Source: Saccoglossus kowalevskii (taxonomy: Eukaryota > Hemichordata > Enteropneusta > Harrimaniidae). Taken from it: a DNA stretch of 11,419 bases. The translations under genes and the position numbers were made by a program. Shown here piece by piece: positions 1 to 8,159 of the stretch. The stretch covers positions 87,100 through 98,518 of the forward strand of contig NW_003135835.1 in NCBI RefSeq assembly GCF_000003605.2, given 5' to 3'. The notes beneath the pieces are model-generated. The model made no database searches and was not told the DNA's origin. It saw nothing but the letters and a program-made list of their open reading frames with translations. Position 1 is the stretch's first letter. Every line of letters begins with the position of its first letter.

Positions 1-584
1 ATCATTGATGGGACATATGATATGGGGCTCGGCATATTGAGATAATATGCATCCATCATTGTCATCGGTCGATTGGTGGATACAATGACAAACGGTAGAT
101 CTAGTTTTTGTGACATAAGGATTGTACATGCAGCAAAGTTGTCGATAAGTATGATATCAAACTCTTTTCTCTTTAAGCGTTGAAACAGTTCCTGGTTTTC
201 GAGCAGTAACACACAATCTTCTACTAACGCATTATTTATGAACATAACATCCATGGGATTAAACTGTCCATTTAGAAATTTTGGGAGCATCTTGTCCAGC
301 TTGGTCATACGTTTGTTGTCCATGGCAGTGGTATATTTCTCAAAGTGAAAATTGTCTACAATGTGAGGTATTTTGTTCAGGTCGTTGTTGTTTTCTCCTA
401 ACAGCATTGTGACATCGTGACCTTTGTTCTTCAAATGCTCACCGAGTTTAGCAAAGTATAGAAAGTGACTTCCAACGGAGTTTCCCGGAAGAATCAGAAC
501 TTTGTGGCAAGAAACACTTCCCAATAACACACACATAAGTGTTAGTAGTAGTAAAATATCGCGGCTCGTCTGGAATCGTGCCAT
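1..584 (-). CDS. UDP-glucuronosyltransferase, N-terminal part (runs off the left edge)
   Basis: The protein would transfer a sugar from a UDP-sugar to small lipophilic molecules in the ER. Reading leftward from the ATG at 584-582 gives 194 codons plus two bases with no stop. Residues 9-25 are a hydrophobic signal peptide (ILLLLTLMCVLLGSVSC), followed by the typical first beta strand KVLILPG. His40 in the GSHFLYF motif sits where the catalytic histidine of the family lies. Asp148 in FDIILIDNF matches the partner aspartate, and PSPISYVPSM at 185-194 is a well-known family segment. The C-terminal UDP-sugar signature and membrane anchor lie outside the window. The start is chosen because the signal peptide begins directly after it and no better ATG lies upstream in frame. 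This single long exon agrees with the long first exons of animal UGT genes. The family is certain; the subfamily and acceptor substrate are not. Confidence 0.93.
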   Translation of the reverse strand, partial: MARFQTSRDILLLLTLMCVLLGSVSCHKVLILPGNSVGSHFLYFAKLGEHLKNKGHDVTMLLGENNNDLNKIPHIVDNFHFEKYTTAMDNKRMTKLDKMLPKFLNGQFNPMDVMFINNALVEDCVLLLENQELFQRLKRKEFDIILIDNFAACTILMSQKLDLPFVIVSTNRPMTMMDAYYLNMPSPISYVPSM

Positions 585-595
585 AATTCAATAGG

Positions 596-640
596 TATGA
601 AGTAAGTGGTACGCGATGACCGCAGTATATACTATGCACA
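596..640 (-). promoter_or_regulatory. Possible TATA-type core promoter of the UGT gene
   Basis: On the minus strand, a TATA-like AGTATATACT lies around 626-635, about 45 bases before the ATG at 584. A TTCATAC initiator-like sequence falls about 30 bases further on. This would give a very short leader of roughly 15-20 bases. A second candidate, CCAATGCTATATATGC, lies at about 748-763 and would give a longer leader. Short TATA-like strings are common in AT-rich DNA, so this is only suggestive. Confidence 0.3.
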
Positions 641-1300
641 GTAATAAACAGTAATAACAGTTAAACACGGCTTACCAGTACAATGTACTTCACCTTGAGC
701 TGTGTCAAGAAATTTCGTCACAAATACAATGAACTATTGGACAATGGGTAGCATATATAGCATTGGTCCACCAAAAATATGTTCAAAATAATAAAAATGT
801 TATTGTGGCTAGAAAAATCCGGTTTCTGTTAAAATTAAAGGTGATACCAGCATAAATACAAAGTCCCTGGATCACTGAAATCTCGTACTCCCTCATCCGT
901 AACGCGAGAACATACAATAACTAAAATTTGTCGTCGTGCCGAATATCTCGAGCGAACAGAATTTATATTGCATTTATGTGTAAGAAAAATAAGAAAGGCA
1001 TGAAACAAAACGAAAAACGGGGTTCTCAGATTCCGGAGATTCAGACATAAATATTAAAATTTTAGTAACTAAAATATTACTACTATTCGATACTATTACG
1101 TTCTGTGAAAGGTGAACTGGTTTAATTCGTACCAAGCCAATCTTATCACAATTTTACGTAATATAATTATATTATTATTATTATTATTTAATTTATTTCA
1201 TTTGAAATATTGTTTAATGTACTTTTTTGTGGTTTAAACATTTTGTCGATTTAACCCCTTACATATATTTAGCTCAATGCCCATATTAATCTCGTTGAAC
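640..1300. other. AT-rich intergenic stretch, no gene seen
   Basis: No coding exon, RNA gene or long repeat could be supported here on either strand. It separates the minus-strand UGT gene from the plus-strand gene, so it is expected to hold upstream regulatory DNA for both. The only simple structure seen is the ATT-rich run listed separately. Confidence 0.5.
1160..1190. repeat. Short (ATT)n microsatellite
   Basis: A run of TTA/ATT triplets about 25-30 bases long with minor interruptions sits in AT-rich intergenic DNA. Confidence 0.7.
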
Positions 1301-1309
1301 GTGACCTGT

Positions 1310-1580
1310 ATCCAGCGTTTGTTGTCCGCTGACAACTTTATTCGTCATGGCTGCTATTAGCGTTTGAATCGAGAATAGACGAATCCGAGAAGCAGATGAA
1401 TTACCCCTTCGCCGTAGGCGGCGCGCTCACGGCCGCCATTACCGGGGGCAACGTGTATCGATAATCGAGTGGAAATCTTTCGTCAGTGTAATATTGTTTT
1501 GATCAAAATTTTATACCATAATTTTAACTAGTGTTATAGTTTCAATGTTTTTATGATCATGGGAGGGTCAGAAAAAAACT
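1310..1580 (+). promoter_or_regulatory. CpG-rich promoter-like region upstream of the plus-strand gene
   Basis: This patch is much richer in CpG and G+C than its surroundings. It contains GGTAATGGCGGCC on the minus strand (1431-1443), close to the YY1 site (ATGGCGGC core) common at animal core promoters. TATCGATA at 1456-1463 is a perfect DRE-type palindrome. The first in-frame ATG of the gene (1670) lies about 200 bases downstream, a sensible distance for a transcription start around 1450-1550. A good donor-like sequence (ACT/GTAAGT at 1580) might define a non-coding first exon. A bidirectional role toward the UGT gene is possible but unsupported. Confidence 0.5.
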
Positions 1581-1669
1581 GTAAGTTTCTAGGATACACG
1601 AACAAACAACGATAAAAAATTTTAAAAAATGGAAACAAACTACGTGCGAAATCCATTCACCAAAGACAC

Positions 1670-2296
1670 ATGATGAGTGCGAATGTAGGCAACCCCCGGG
1701 AGCGCCTACTTGCAAAAATACTGACAGGAGTGTGTAGCTGGTTGTTTGAAACGCCTACCCCTTATCAGACAGAAATAAACTCAAATTGCCTACCCCTTTT
1801 CAGACAAACTGTGGATATTTGACACCCCTTTCCAGACAGTACCATAAATGGTAAAAAGCGAATCAGAGGATCGATATCCGTTTCATGTTTATTTATTCCG
1901 GGAAATGGGCGTGGGTGGTCAGCTATTTTTATTTACCTAGATAAACTCCCGAGGATATAATTTGACGACCGAAATGAAGTTACAAAAGGAAAAAATCAGC
2001 TTAATTTTCCTGATTGTTGGATCACTCAAGGTCTAAAGTCAGTCTTTGGAAAATATGGTTCTCTTGTCAGACAAAAATAATGACAAAAAGATACAGACAG
2101 GGTAAAATAACATACCCCTTTTCAGACAAAATTTGGGACCCCTTTTGGCAGCACATATACATATAGCACTCCCCGGGAGGCAACCTTACCAAATGCACCG
2201 GTATCCAAACGGAAAAAAACAGAGTCTGCCAAGCTTCTGATGAAATGGAAGCAGATTATACAAAAGAAATACTTCTTTCCAAGGAATCTCAGTCGG
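1670..2296 (+). CDS. Exon A: first coding exon of an unrecognised gene, split by a transposon
   Basis: The exon has two pieces, 1670-1694 and 2186-2296, separated by a 483-bp insert and one copy of its target duplication. When these are skipped, tandem ATGs (1670, 1673) open a frame that reads MMSANVGNLTKC, continues through QASDEMEADYTKEILLSKES, and reaches the donor G/GTAAGC at 2297 in phase 1. An in-frame stop lies upstream at 1613, so the ATG pair is the first possible start. With the insert in place the first ATG runs into transposon sequence and stops. An internal in-frame ATG at 2245 could still start a protein shortened by 28 residues, with the insert becoming leader sequence. The product resembles no family I recognise. 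The exon is supported by the frame restoration, the strong donor and phase agreement with exon B. Confidence 0.6.
1687..1694. repeat. Left target-site duplication AGGCAACC
   Basis: This is an exact 8-bp direct copy of 2178-2185, directly outside the left inverted end of the inserted element. Confidence 0.85.
1695..2177. mobile_element. 483-bp non-autonomous DNA transposon (MITE-like) with 8-bp target duplication
   Basis: The left end reads CCCGGGAGCGCCTACTTG. The right end, reverse-complemented, reads CCCGGGGAGTGCTATATG: a perfect six-base end followed by imperfect pairing, and so a short terminal inverted repeat. Both ends are abutted by AGGCAACC, an exact 8-bp direct repeat. Eight-base duplications are typical of hAT and P elements and overlap the MULE range; I cannot choose the superfamily from these ends. 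No transposase frame is present, so the element would move only with help from elsewhere. Its interior carries several copies of a 15-bp motif. It interrupts exon A between codon positions 1 and 2 and shifts the frame, because insert plus duplication is 491 bases. Confidence 0.85.
1757..2150 (+). repeat. Interspersed 15-bp motif ACCCCTTTTCAGACA inside the transposon
   Basis: Near-identical copies start at 1757 (TTATC variant), 1792, 1824 (TTTCC variant) and 2114, all on the same strand. Degenerate versions lie around 2058-2072 (TTGTCAGACA) and 2138-2150 (ACCCCTTTTGGCA). Three copies cluster near the left end with starts 32-35 bases apart, and two lie near the right end. Subterminal repeats of this kind are where transposases bind in several DNA transposon families; that role here is inferred. 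Confidence 0.75.
2178..2185. repeat. Right target-site duplication AGGCAACC
   Basis: This is an exact 8-bp copy of 1687-1694, immediately after the CCCCGGG right end of the element. Exon A coding sequence resumes at 2186. Confidence 0.85.
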
Positions 2297-4330
2297 GTAA
2301 GCCAAAATAGAACGATTTATAGCAGTAAAACGAATGTTTAGTAATGCAAACTTCGTCGCATCTAGTGATACAAATGAAAAGCTCCCGTCTCACAAAAATG
2401 TGAAATGGTACCAATTATTCTCGTTTGTTTGTAAACAAACTTGTAGATGTTATTCGTGATGTTGCATTCAATGTGATTACGACTGAAATATTTGAAGTAA
2501 CACTGTGTTGGACCTTTCATGTTCAAGAAGAAATTGATTTCAATATGAAGAATGCAAAAGTGAAAAATAAATTTGTAATTTTCCACGTTTTGAATTTATT
2601 TCAATAGTTCCCCAAAAGTGGATCACTTGCAATAATATTAAATGCAACATTTAGATTTTGATTTCTCATTGTAATTTTGCAAGTCAACTGTTTGATAAAA
2701 TGCACAGGCTCTTTTGTTTACATTCATATCAAAGCTTGATATAAATAATATAAATGTGAACAAATGAGTCTGTGCATTTTCACAAACTGGTAGTTTACTT
2801 TGTACATGAAATTGGTAGACAGTATTAAATACACCAGTAAAATACATGTACAATGTAAAGCACCATGTTGAGTTCTCATGTTTTCACCACGATAAGATCA
2901 TAAACTCAGTACATTTAAAGTTGACTCTATAATTGTGAAATTGGACAAAATCAATGCATTGAAGTTTGTGCTAAATGTTGACTAGAGCAGTCGTGCTAGT
3001 ACCTTCAGGGCTTGTTAACAAGATGCACAACAGCATCTCAGCGCACATGCATTGATGTTGCCAAATTTTACCCTTCAATTTAAGTGACAGTGCTTTAACA
3101 TGCCTTGAAGTTCCTTGATCAAAGCAGCCTTTGTGTTTACAAAATTAGTTGACTTGTTACTACAAGTAAACTTTAAATAGTTCTCACAGTTTTTTTATAA
3201 TTTTTTTATTTATTTCTTATTAATGGAAATAATAACATGTTGAGTTGCATGCTGAGTCAGTGTTTATAATTACTGTACATAATGTCAAGACCTTGCCCCT
3301 TAATGTATTTTTCAGGGCTCAGATTGAAACTTTTATATAGCGGTTTTTAGCTAATTTATTACAAGTTATCAACATGGTGTGTTTTTATATTTCAGCGCAT
3401 GGTAAATCTAGTGAAACATCAGCAATCGCATAGTCATTAGGACCCCAATAAGAAAATTGCACTTTGTTCTTCTTGAGCAAAACATTGCAATTTGCACCTG
3501 GGTATAGTAACTACTGGCTGAGGTTGTTGCTGCATTACCTGTGAAGCGTAGGTGAACATGGTTACGAATCCATTTTGAGGGATCGGTCAGGTGTTCAGTT
3601 TCGTTGGGACGCTTGCAGCTGCATTAATTGTGATACGTAGCTTTCTCTGAGATGTCCAAAGGGCAGAGTTTTGTTTTTATTTATTTTTTTCTACATCAGC
3701 ATTCCTTATTAACATTCAAATGCCTAAATATTTTGAATAGTTAAGAAATTGCTTGAGCTGTTATGTTATTTTCATCAGTGTAGTTACAATGATCTTCTTG
3801 GCGATCAATGCCCATCATTTTCTACAAAGAATGACTATCCACTAAATCTAGTAAGTCTTTACAACAAAAATTAAATCGTACCATATGAACAACCTACGAT
3901 TCTGTACATCGACCGTGTTGGTAGGGGACTGCCCAGTTACTAACGAGAATAATTCTCCTACGTCTGTTCTCCATTGATCGTTTTGGAAAACAGCTTAACT
4001 ATGTACGTGCAAAAAACGACTTGGACGCACACAAACGAAACAAAATCATGTTGTACAACAATTTCTACACAAAGTCAGAATTTCCAGCTTTGGCCAGTCT
4101 CTAGCCTCGAGTACAGTCCTCTAGGTTGACCTCCTTCCATTGATCATTCGGCCCCACATGTTAGCCAGTCTCTAACATCATCTTTCCAAATATCCATGGA
4201 AATAATCGTTGGAAATACGTATTAAATGTTTGTAGGTGAGTTTGTAGTGGTGACAATAGTACGAGTTTGCATGTAATTAATAAATATTATTATTTTTACG
4301 TAATTTGTTATGAGACGCCATGACTGTGAG
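2297..4330 (+). other. First part of the large intron between exons A and B
   Basis: This AT-rich sequence follows the exon A donor (GTAAGC). Short reading frames on both strands have no protein-like character and no splice support. A CAG acceptor-like site near 3394 precedes a short open stretch that soon stops, with no donor. Around 4089 and 4158 the phrase CCAGTCTCTA occurs twice. I see no gene or structured RNA that I can defend. Confidence 0.5.
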
Positions 4331-4400
4331 TGGTATATGCCCCCCAGTAATGGCGGCGGCGTATGAGGGCGTACTTTCGAGAAGCGCTCGTCGGATTACT
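4330..4400 (+). promoter_or_regulatory. GC-rich intronic patch with a YY1-like motif
   Basis: TGCCCCCCAGTAATGGCGGC at 4338-4357 carries a YY1-like ATGGCGGC core and is nearly the reverse complement of 1430-1450. The adjoining inverted-repeat element adds a GC box (GGGGCGGAGC), a CRE-like TACGTCAC at 4420-4427 and an RFX-half-site-like GTTGCTAAG. Together these could act as an alternative intronic promoter. No downstream exon that would use it was identified, so the role is speculative. Confidence 0.3.
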
Positions 4401-4403
4401 CTA

Positions 4404-4730
4404 TCCTCGGGGGCGGAGCTACGTCACGGACGTTCTACGTTGCTAAGACGCGCACCACTGTACCACGTATTTTTATGGGCTTTGTGCGCGCTGCTGTGGA
4501 ACGCTGGTGGAGCCGGTGAAAACTCGAGAAAACAACACAAACTCAACTTTGAAGTAATCCTGAACAACCAAATTCATATATGTTACACACGTAGGGCTAA
4601 TCTTGTAACACTGTTCAGGGGACTCTCATCAACCATCGCAAAGTACCGTTTTCTGCGAGTTTTTTGGTCTTTGTTTTCACCGCGAGGGTTGCCAGGCGGT
4701 AGAAAATACCCGGATATCCGCCCCCGAGGA
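4404..4730. mobile_element. Inverted-repeat element (about 327 bp) flanked by TA
   Basis: CTATCCTCGGGGGCGGA at 4401-4417 is the exact reverse complement of 4717-4733. A 17-base perfect inverted pair about 300 bases apart is far beyond chance. If the outer TA on each side is the target duplication, the element is 4404-4730 with 14-bp ends starting TCCTCGGGGG. This is the arrangement expected of Tc1/mariner-like non-autonomous elements, though other superfamilies also target TA. No longer convincing flanking duplication was found: GATTACTC and GATTGAAA share only four leading bases. The interior is relatively GC-rich and carries no recognisable protein. An open frame from 4320 to 4733 crosses it and ends exactly at the right inverted end. 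Confidence 0.65.
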
Positions 4731-4760
4731 TAGATTGAAAGATTCGTGCGCATCTTACGA

Positions 4761-5085
4761 TTTGCATTTGCAAATTTACTTTTATTTTCGAAAATGAATT
4801 TGCATTTGCAAATTTACTTTTATTTTCGAAAATGAATTTGCATTTGCAAATTTACTTTTATTTTCGAAAATGAATTTGCATTTGAAAATTTACTTTTATT
4901 TTCGAAAATGAATTTGCATTTAAAAATTTACTTTTATTTTTGAAAATGAATTTCCATTTGAAAATTTACTTTTATTTTTCAAAATGAAAATGAATTTGCA
5001 CATGAAAAAATACTTCTATTTTTCAAAATGAATTTAAAATTACATTTTACTTTTGAAAATGACTTTGCTTTTGAAAATGGTTTTT
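4761..5085. repeat. 38-bp minisatellite, about 8-9 copies, decaying to the right
   Basis: The unit begins TTTGCATTTGCAAATTTAC and ends TTATTTTCGAAAATGAA. Copies 1-3 (4761-4798, 4799-4836, 4837-4874) are identical. Copy 4 (4875-4912) has one change, copy 5 (4913-4950) three, and copy 6 (4951-4994) gains six bases. Copies 7-9 become increasingly scrambled until the array dissolves near 5085. Each intact unit contains the palindrome TTTTCGAAAA and, at its start or across the unit junction, ATTTGCAT, which is the octamer (POU/Oct) site on the minus strand. The steady left-to-right divergence suggests recent expansion at the left end. Confidence 0.95.
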
Positions 5086-6400
5086 ACTTTTTTCGCCCTT
5101 TGCTCCTGACCTCTAAACTTTGACCCTAACTGCTCAGCCAATCAATGACTCTTGAACGGCGCTTCTTACGTACACTTGTTGAAGCAGGGTGAAGAGTCTC
5201 GCTCATTGAAGTTTTTCCTGTGTGAGAAAGATGAGAATCAGAACTTATTTACATGTAATGAGGTCTGAATTGAGACGGTCGTTTGCCTATCATACAAGTA
5301 CTTCCAAAGATAATCTTTCTATATGTCTGTTTGTCTGGTTAATCACATAAATGTATAGAGTCATGTAACTTCACAGGCCATTTATATTATTATAGCCCTA
5401 TACACTGTATGTCTGTGTCAGTGTTTCGGTCTGTCTGTTTGTCTGTCTGTCTGTCTCTCTGTCTGACATGCAGTTAAGTCGTACATACATCTGTCTTCTT
5501 TTTTGTTTATTTGTCATTATATTTGTATAGAGTTATAAATCAATGATCACGCCACTACCAATGTCAAATAAAATGTTTGGAATAATTATTCCAATGTCAA
5601 AAATAAATTATAAATGAAATCAAAAATCAATTTCAACATGCTTCTCATCATGGCCGGTTTATTCAGATTAGTAAAACATCAAAAATTCACTTGTATAAAG
5701 CAGTCAGTCACATACAGTACCTTACCGATCACTCCACAACTAATGTCTGATTGAAAAAAATCATTTTAATAAAAAGAAACTTTTGGTGAAACTACTATTG
5801 ATTAAAACAATTATTGCAGGATCTATGTCAGCACAAGAAAACTCAATGTCAAAAAGTTGTTTTTGTGATGTGATCTTATTCACAGACTGTTGCCTTTGTG
5901 CCATGGGGTGTTCTAATCATAACCCTATCCCACACAATCTGAAATATAGCATTCTTGGTAGCTCCATATTGATTGAGGTAACACACAAGACAGTCTTATA
6001 CCTGTTTAAGGCTGTCGCTATATTTTAGTTTCTGGCCAGAGATATTTTATACAATTCACTTGTTACTGTTTTTTTTCAATTACAAAGAATCCTCCATTAC
6101 ATATTTTGCCACTATTTTTGCAGAAAAATGGCAAAAAATCATAGATAATAATACATAAAAAAAAACACATATTTACAACAACCATACCTAATAATATTAA
6201 TGTCATGATACATTAATTTTCCTGTTTACTAATTAGAGCAATGACTCACGTTTTCATTGTAAATTTGTTTAAGTATATTGTAAAAATAATTAAAAGTAAT
6301 GCAGTGCATAAGCAGTTTGTGAAAAGTGGAACAAATGTACAGATTTTTCATGTGTTATATTGTGCTTATGTATATTACTGCATTATTATTTGGGTACATT
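5086..6400 (+). other. Intron sequence without a recognisable gene
   Basis: This stretch contains a CCAAT-box-like CAGCCAATCAATGAC near 5134 in a mildly GC-rich context, the (CTGT)n run listed separately, and the palindrome GGAATAATTATTCC near 5578. A phrase like GATCACnCCAC...AATGTC occurs near 5543 and again near 5728, suggesting an old duplicated repeat. The open frame at 5783-6028 has no protein-like pattern or splice support. Confidence 0.45.
5429..5465. repeat. (CTGT)n microsatellite
   Basis: An interrupted run of GTCT/CTGT tetramers covers about 37 bases, with related TGTCTGTTTGTCTGG phrases about 100 bases upstream. Confidence 0.85.
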
Positions 6401-6439
6401 GAGTATGTGCACTATTATTTAGGAACTTTTATACAATTT

Positions 6440-6740
6440 ATGTTATATTATTCTATTAGAGACATTGCGATTTATACAATACATGGCCATTAACACTAAT
6501 GTGTGTTTAATATATTATGTTAAACAGTGTTTATAACACAAATTTCGCCAGTTTCCCATGTGACTTTTTGTTCATGTGACTTCGCATTTCTTTGTTGTTT
6601 TCTTCCTGGCGCCATATTAAAGTCAATTTCTCTGTTGTTGTTACCTAAATAAGTATTTTATTCTTTGATCCCACCACCATCCCCAAACACACCTCCTGGG
6701 ACTTCGCCATAGTTTCATGGGGGCTCATATCCCCCCCCCA
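6440..6740 (+). mobile_element. Possible decayed LTR end with a primer-binding-like site
   Basis: A stretch ending ...CGCCATAGTTTCA at 6717 is followed directly by TGGGGGCTCATATCC at 6718-6732. An LTR that ends in CA next to TGGGGGCTC resembles the layout of retroelements primed by tRNA-Pro. The sequence before it (ATTAAAGTCAATTTCTCTG...) has the look of an R/U5 region. No matching second LTR and no gag or pol frame was found downstream. A related phrase, TTCACATGGAGGGGGCTCAT, recurs at 7064-7083. The left boundary given is a guess. Confidence 0.25.
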
Positions 6741-6835
6741 AGATAATATTTTTACTTAGTTATACTGTTATATATAGTTGTACTTTTATCTAGATATAGA
6801 TTTATGTATTTTATTAATAATCATTAACCATCCAT

Positions 6836-6985
6836 TTGCAGCCATGCTGCTTCAAACAACTAACCTTGGTAGTTCGCAGCCAAACTGCATCTACCATAAC
6901 AACTAACTTCTTGCAGCCAACGCTGCTGCTCCACAGTATAGCCACAGCCATCACTGCCCATACCTCAAATTGCAGTCACGCTGCA
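6836..6985 (+). repeat. Degenerate GCAGCCA...CTGC repeat, unit about 37 bp
   Basis: GCAGCCATGCTGC (6839), GCAGCCAAACTGC (6877), GCAGCCAACGCTGC (6915) and GCAGTCACGCTGC (6972) recur. The first three are spaced about 38 bases, with a shared ACAACTAAC phrase between them. Each motif is a small imperfect hairpin (GCAGC...GCTGC). The open frame that spans it encodes low-complexity Thr/Ser-rich sequence and is judged not to be a gene. Confidence 0.55.
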
Positions 6986-7622
6986 ATCTCTCATTACACT
7001 ACAGCCCCAGTGGTTGAAGTTTCACTACTAACACTGATTTTTGAGTTGTGTTATTTCTTGCGTTCACATGGAGGGGGCTCATGACATCCTGGTATATTTT
7101 TTGTAAGCCAATGGATTTCGTTGTGTGCCCCTCTGTTTTGCCAAAGTAATAAACTTATTTTTCATGTATCTGTGTTTGTGTCATGAATTCATTTCTTCAT
7201 GTAATTACAATTACTTTATTGTTTTTGTCCTTTTTTTGGTCAGAATTGTTCCCACCAAATATTTTAGCAATATTTAGATATATTATTGCCTTCTATCAGA
7301 ACTTTTATTCTCACTTTTGCCATAAAATGGAAAGATTGTTGGTTTGTATTCATCTATTCATTCGTTATTCTTAATGGTTAAGGTTGTAAAAGTTATGTTT
7401 TGAATAACAATAAATGTTGTTTCTGTTGATATCTCAAGAACTATTCATAATATCTGCCCAGTATTTATATTATTCATCAAAATTTTAGAACCTGTTGTAA
7501 AAAAAGAGAAAAACATATACCCCAGTAACTTCATATAAGTTAATATTAAAAACAAAATAGTTCTACCTATTCACTTTTTTGGTGAGCATGCAATAACATT
7601 GTATCTCTATGATTTCTTGTAG

Positions 7623-7715
7623 ATACATGGGCTGAAATAGAGAAAAAAACAAAAACTCATTAGAAGACAATGTTTGGCAAAGAAGCCACATAATATAAAG
7701 GTGAAATGTCACAAG
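7623..7715 (+). CDS. Exon B of the unrecognised gene, frameshifted at an A7 run
   Basis: The acceptor TTTCTTGTAG and the donor AAG/GTAAGA frame a 93-base exon. Joined to exon A in phase 1 it reads DTWAEIEKKTKTH and then stops (TAG at 7661). The other half reads well in a different frame: RQCLAKKPHNIKVKCHK up to a phase-0 end, exactly what exon C needs. Dropping one A from the A7 run at 7643-7649 joins the halves as EIEKKQKLIRRQCLAKKP, a basic helix-like segment. So the exon is either damaged by a one-base insertion or misread in a homopolymer. An alternative is that only the right half is an exon, from the AG at 7662, but then exon A's phase does not match. Confidence 0.6.
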
Positions 7716-7772
7716 GTAAGAACTGCTGCTCACTTTATAAATTAACCCTGATTAACTCGTGTATATCAGCAA

Positions 7773-8159
7773 TTGTTTTTTTAGCTCCGCTGTTGACTTT
7801 GTCGAGCAGAGCTTATTATATGAGTGGTTGTCCGTCTTATCCGGTGTCTGTCGTCCGTGTCAACTTTTTACCTTTTCAACATCTTCTTAAAAAATAGAAG
7901 CCTGAATGCTTTGATACTTGGTGTATATGTACCTTGGGTGGACCTCTCTCAGATTTTTTCATTTCATGATGATATCTTTTGGTCATACTTTGTAATATTT
8001 GGTAAAAAGTGATATTTTGGACTTCTTGTTAAAAACCACAAGTCCAATTGCTTTGATGCTATACATATTATTCATTTTCTAATGATATCTTCTGTTCTTT
8101 AATTGAAATGTGCATTGCTAACAGCGAAGCCCTCTCAGCCAACAGGCTGCTTGTTTTTT
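7773..8159 (+). mobile_element. Dispersed SINE-like repeat with AGCTC hairpin and CCGTCGTCCGT-type body
   Basis: The left part forms an imperfect hairpin (AGCTCCGCTG at 7783-7792 with GAGCAGAGCT at 7804-7813), followed by GGTTGTCCGTC...GTCTGTCGTCCGTGTC. The body repeats a phrase like AATGCTTTGATnCT (about 7906 and 8049) with ATGATATCTTnTG near 7969. It ends in a hairpin (CAGCC...GGCTG at 8136-8149). TTGTTTTTT occurs at both edges (7773 and 8151) and may be a target duplication. I recall this general pattern from marine invertebrate genomes, but the family name and autonomous partner are unknown to me. It lies in the intron between exons B and C. Short open frames inside it are incidental. Confidence 0.6.

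Noticed and set aside
448-639. Minus-strand 63-codon frame
   Set aside because: It is a shadow of the UGT first exon in another frame.
3500-3640. Possible tRNA-derived element around GGTTACGAATCC
   Set aside because: The B-box-like phrase has an extra base, and no convincing A box or cloverleaf could be drawn.
4320-4733. 137-codon open frame with a hydrophobic FLWALCALLW stretch
   Set aside because: It crosses the left boundary of an inverted-repeat element and ends exactly at its right end. The hydrophobic part is short, and no donor or downstream exon supports it. GC-rich DNA has few stops by chance.
6836-7084. 82-codon open frame rich in Thr and Ser
   Set aside because: It is generated by the degenerate GCAGCCA repeat and has no domain, splice site or conserved pattern.
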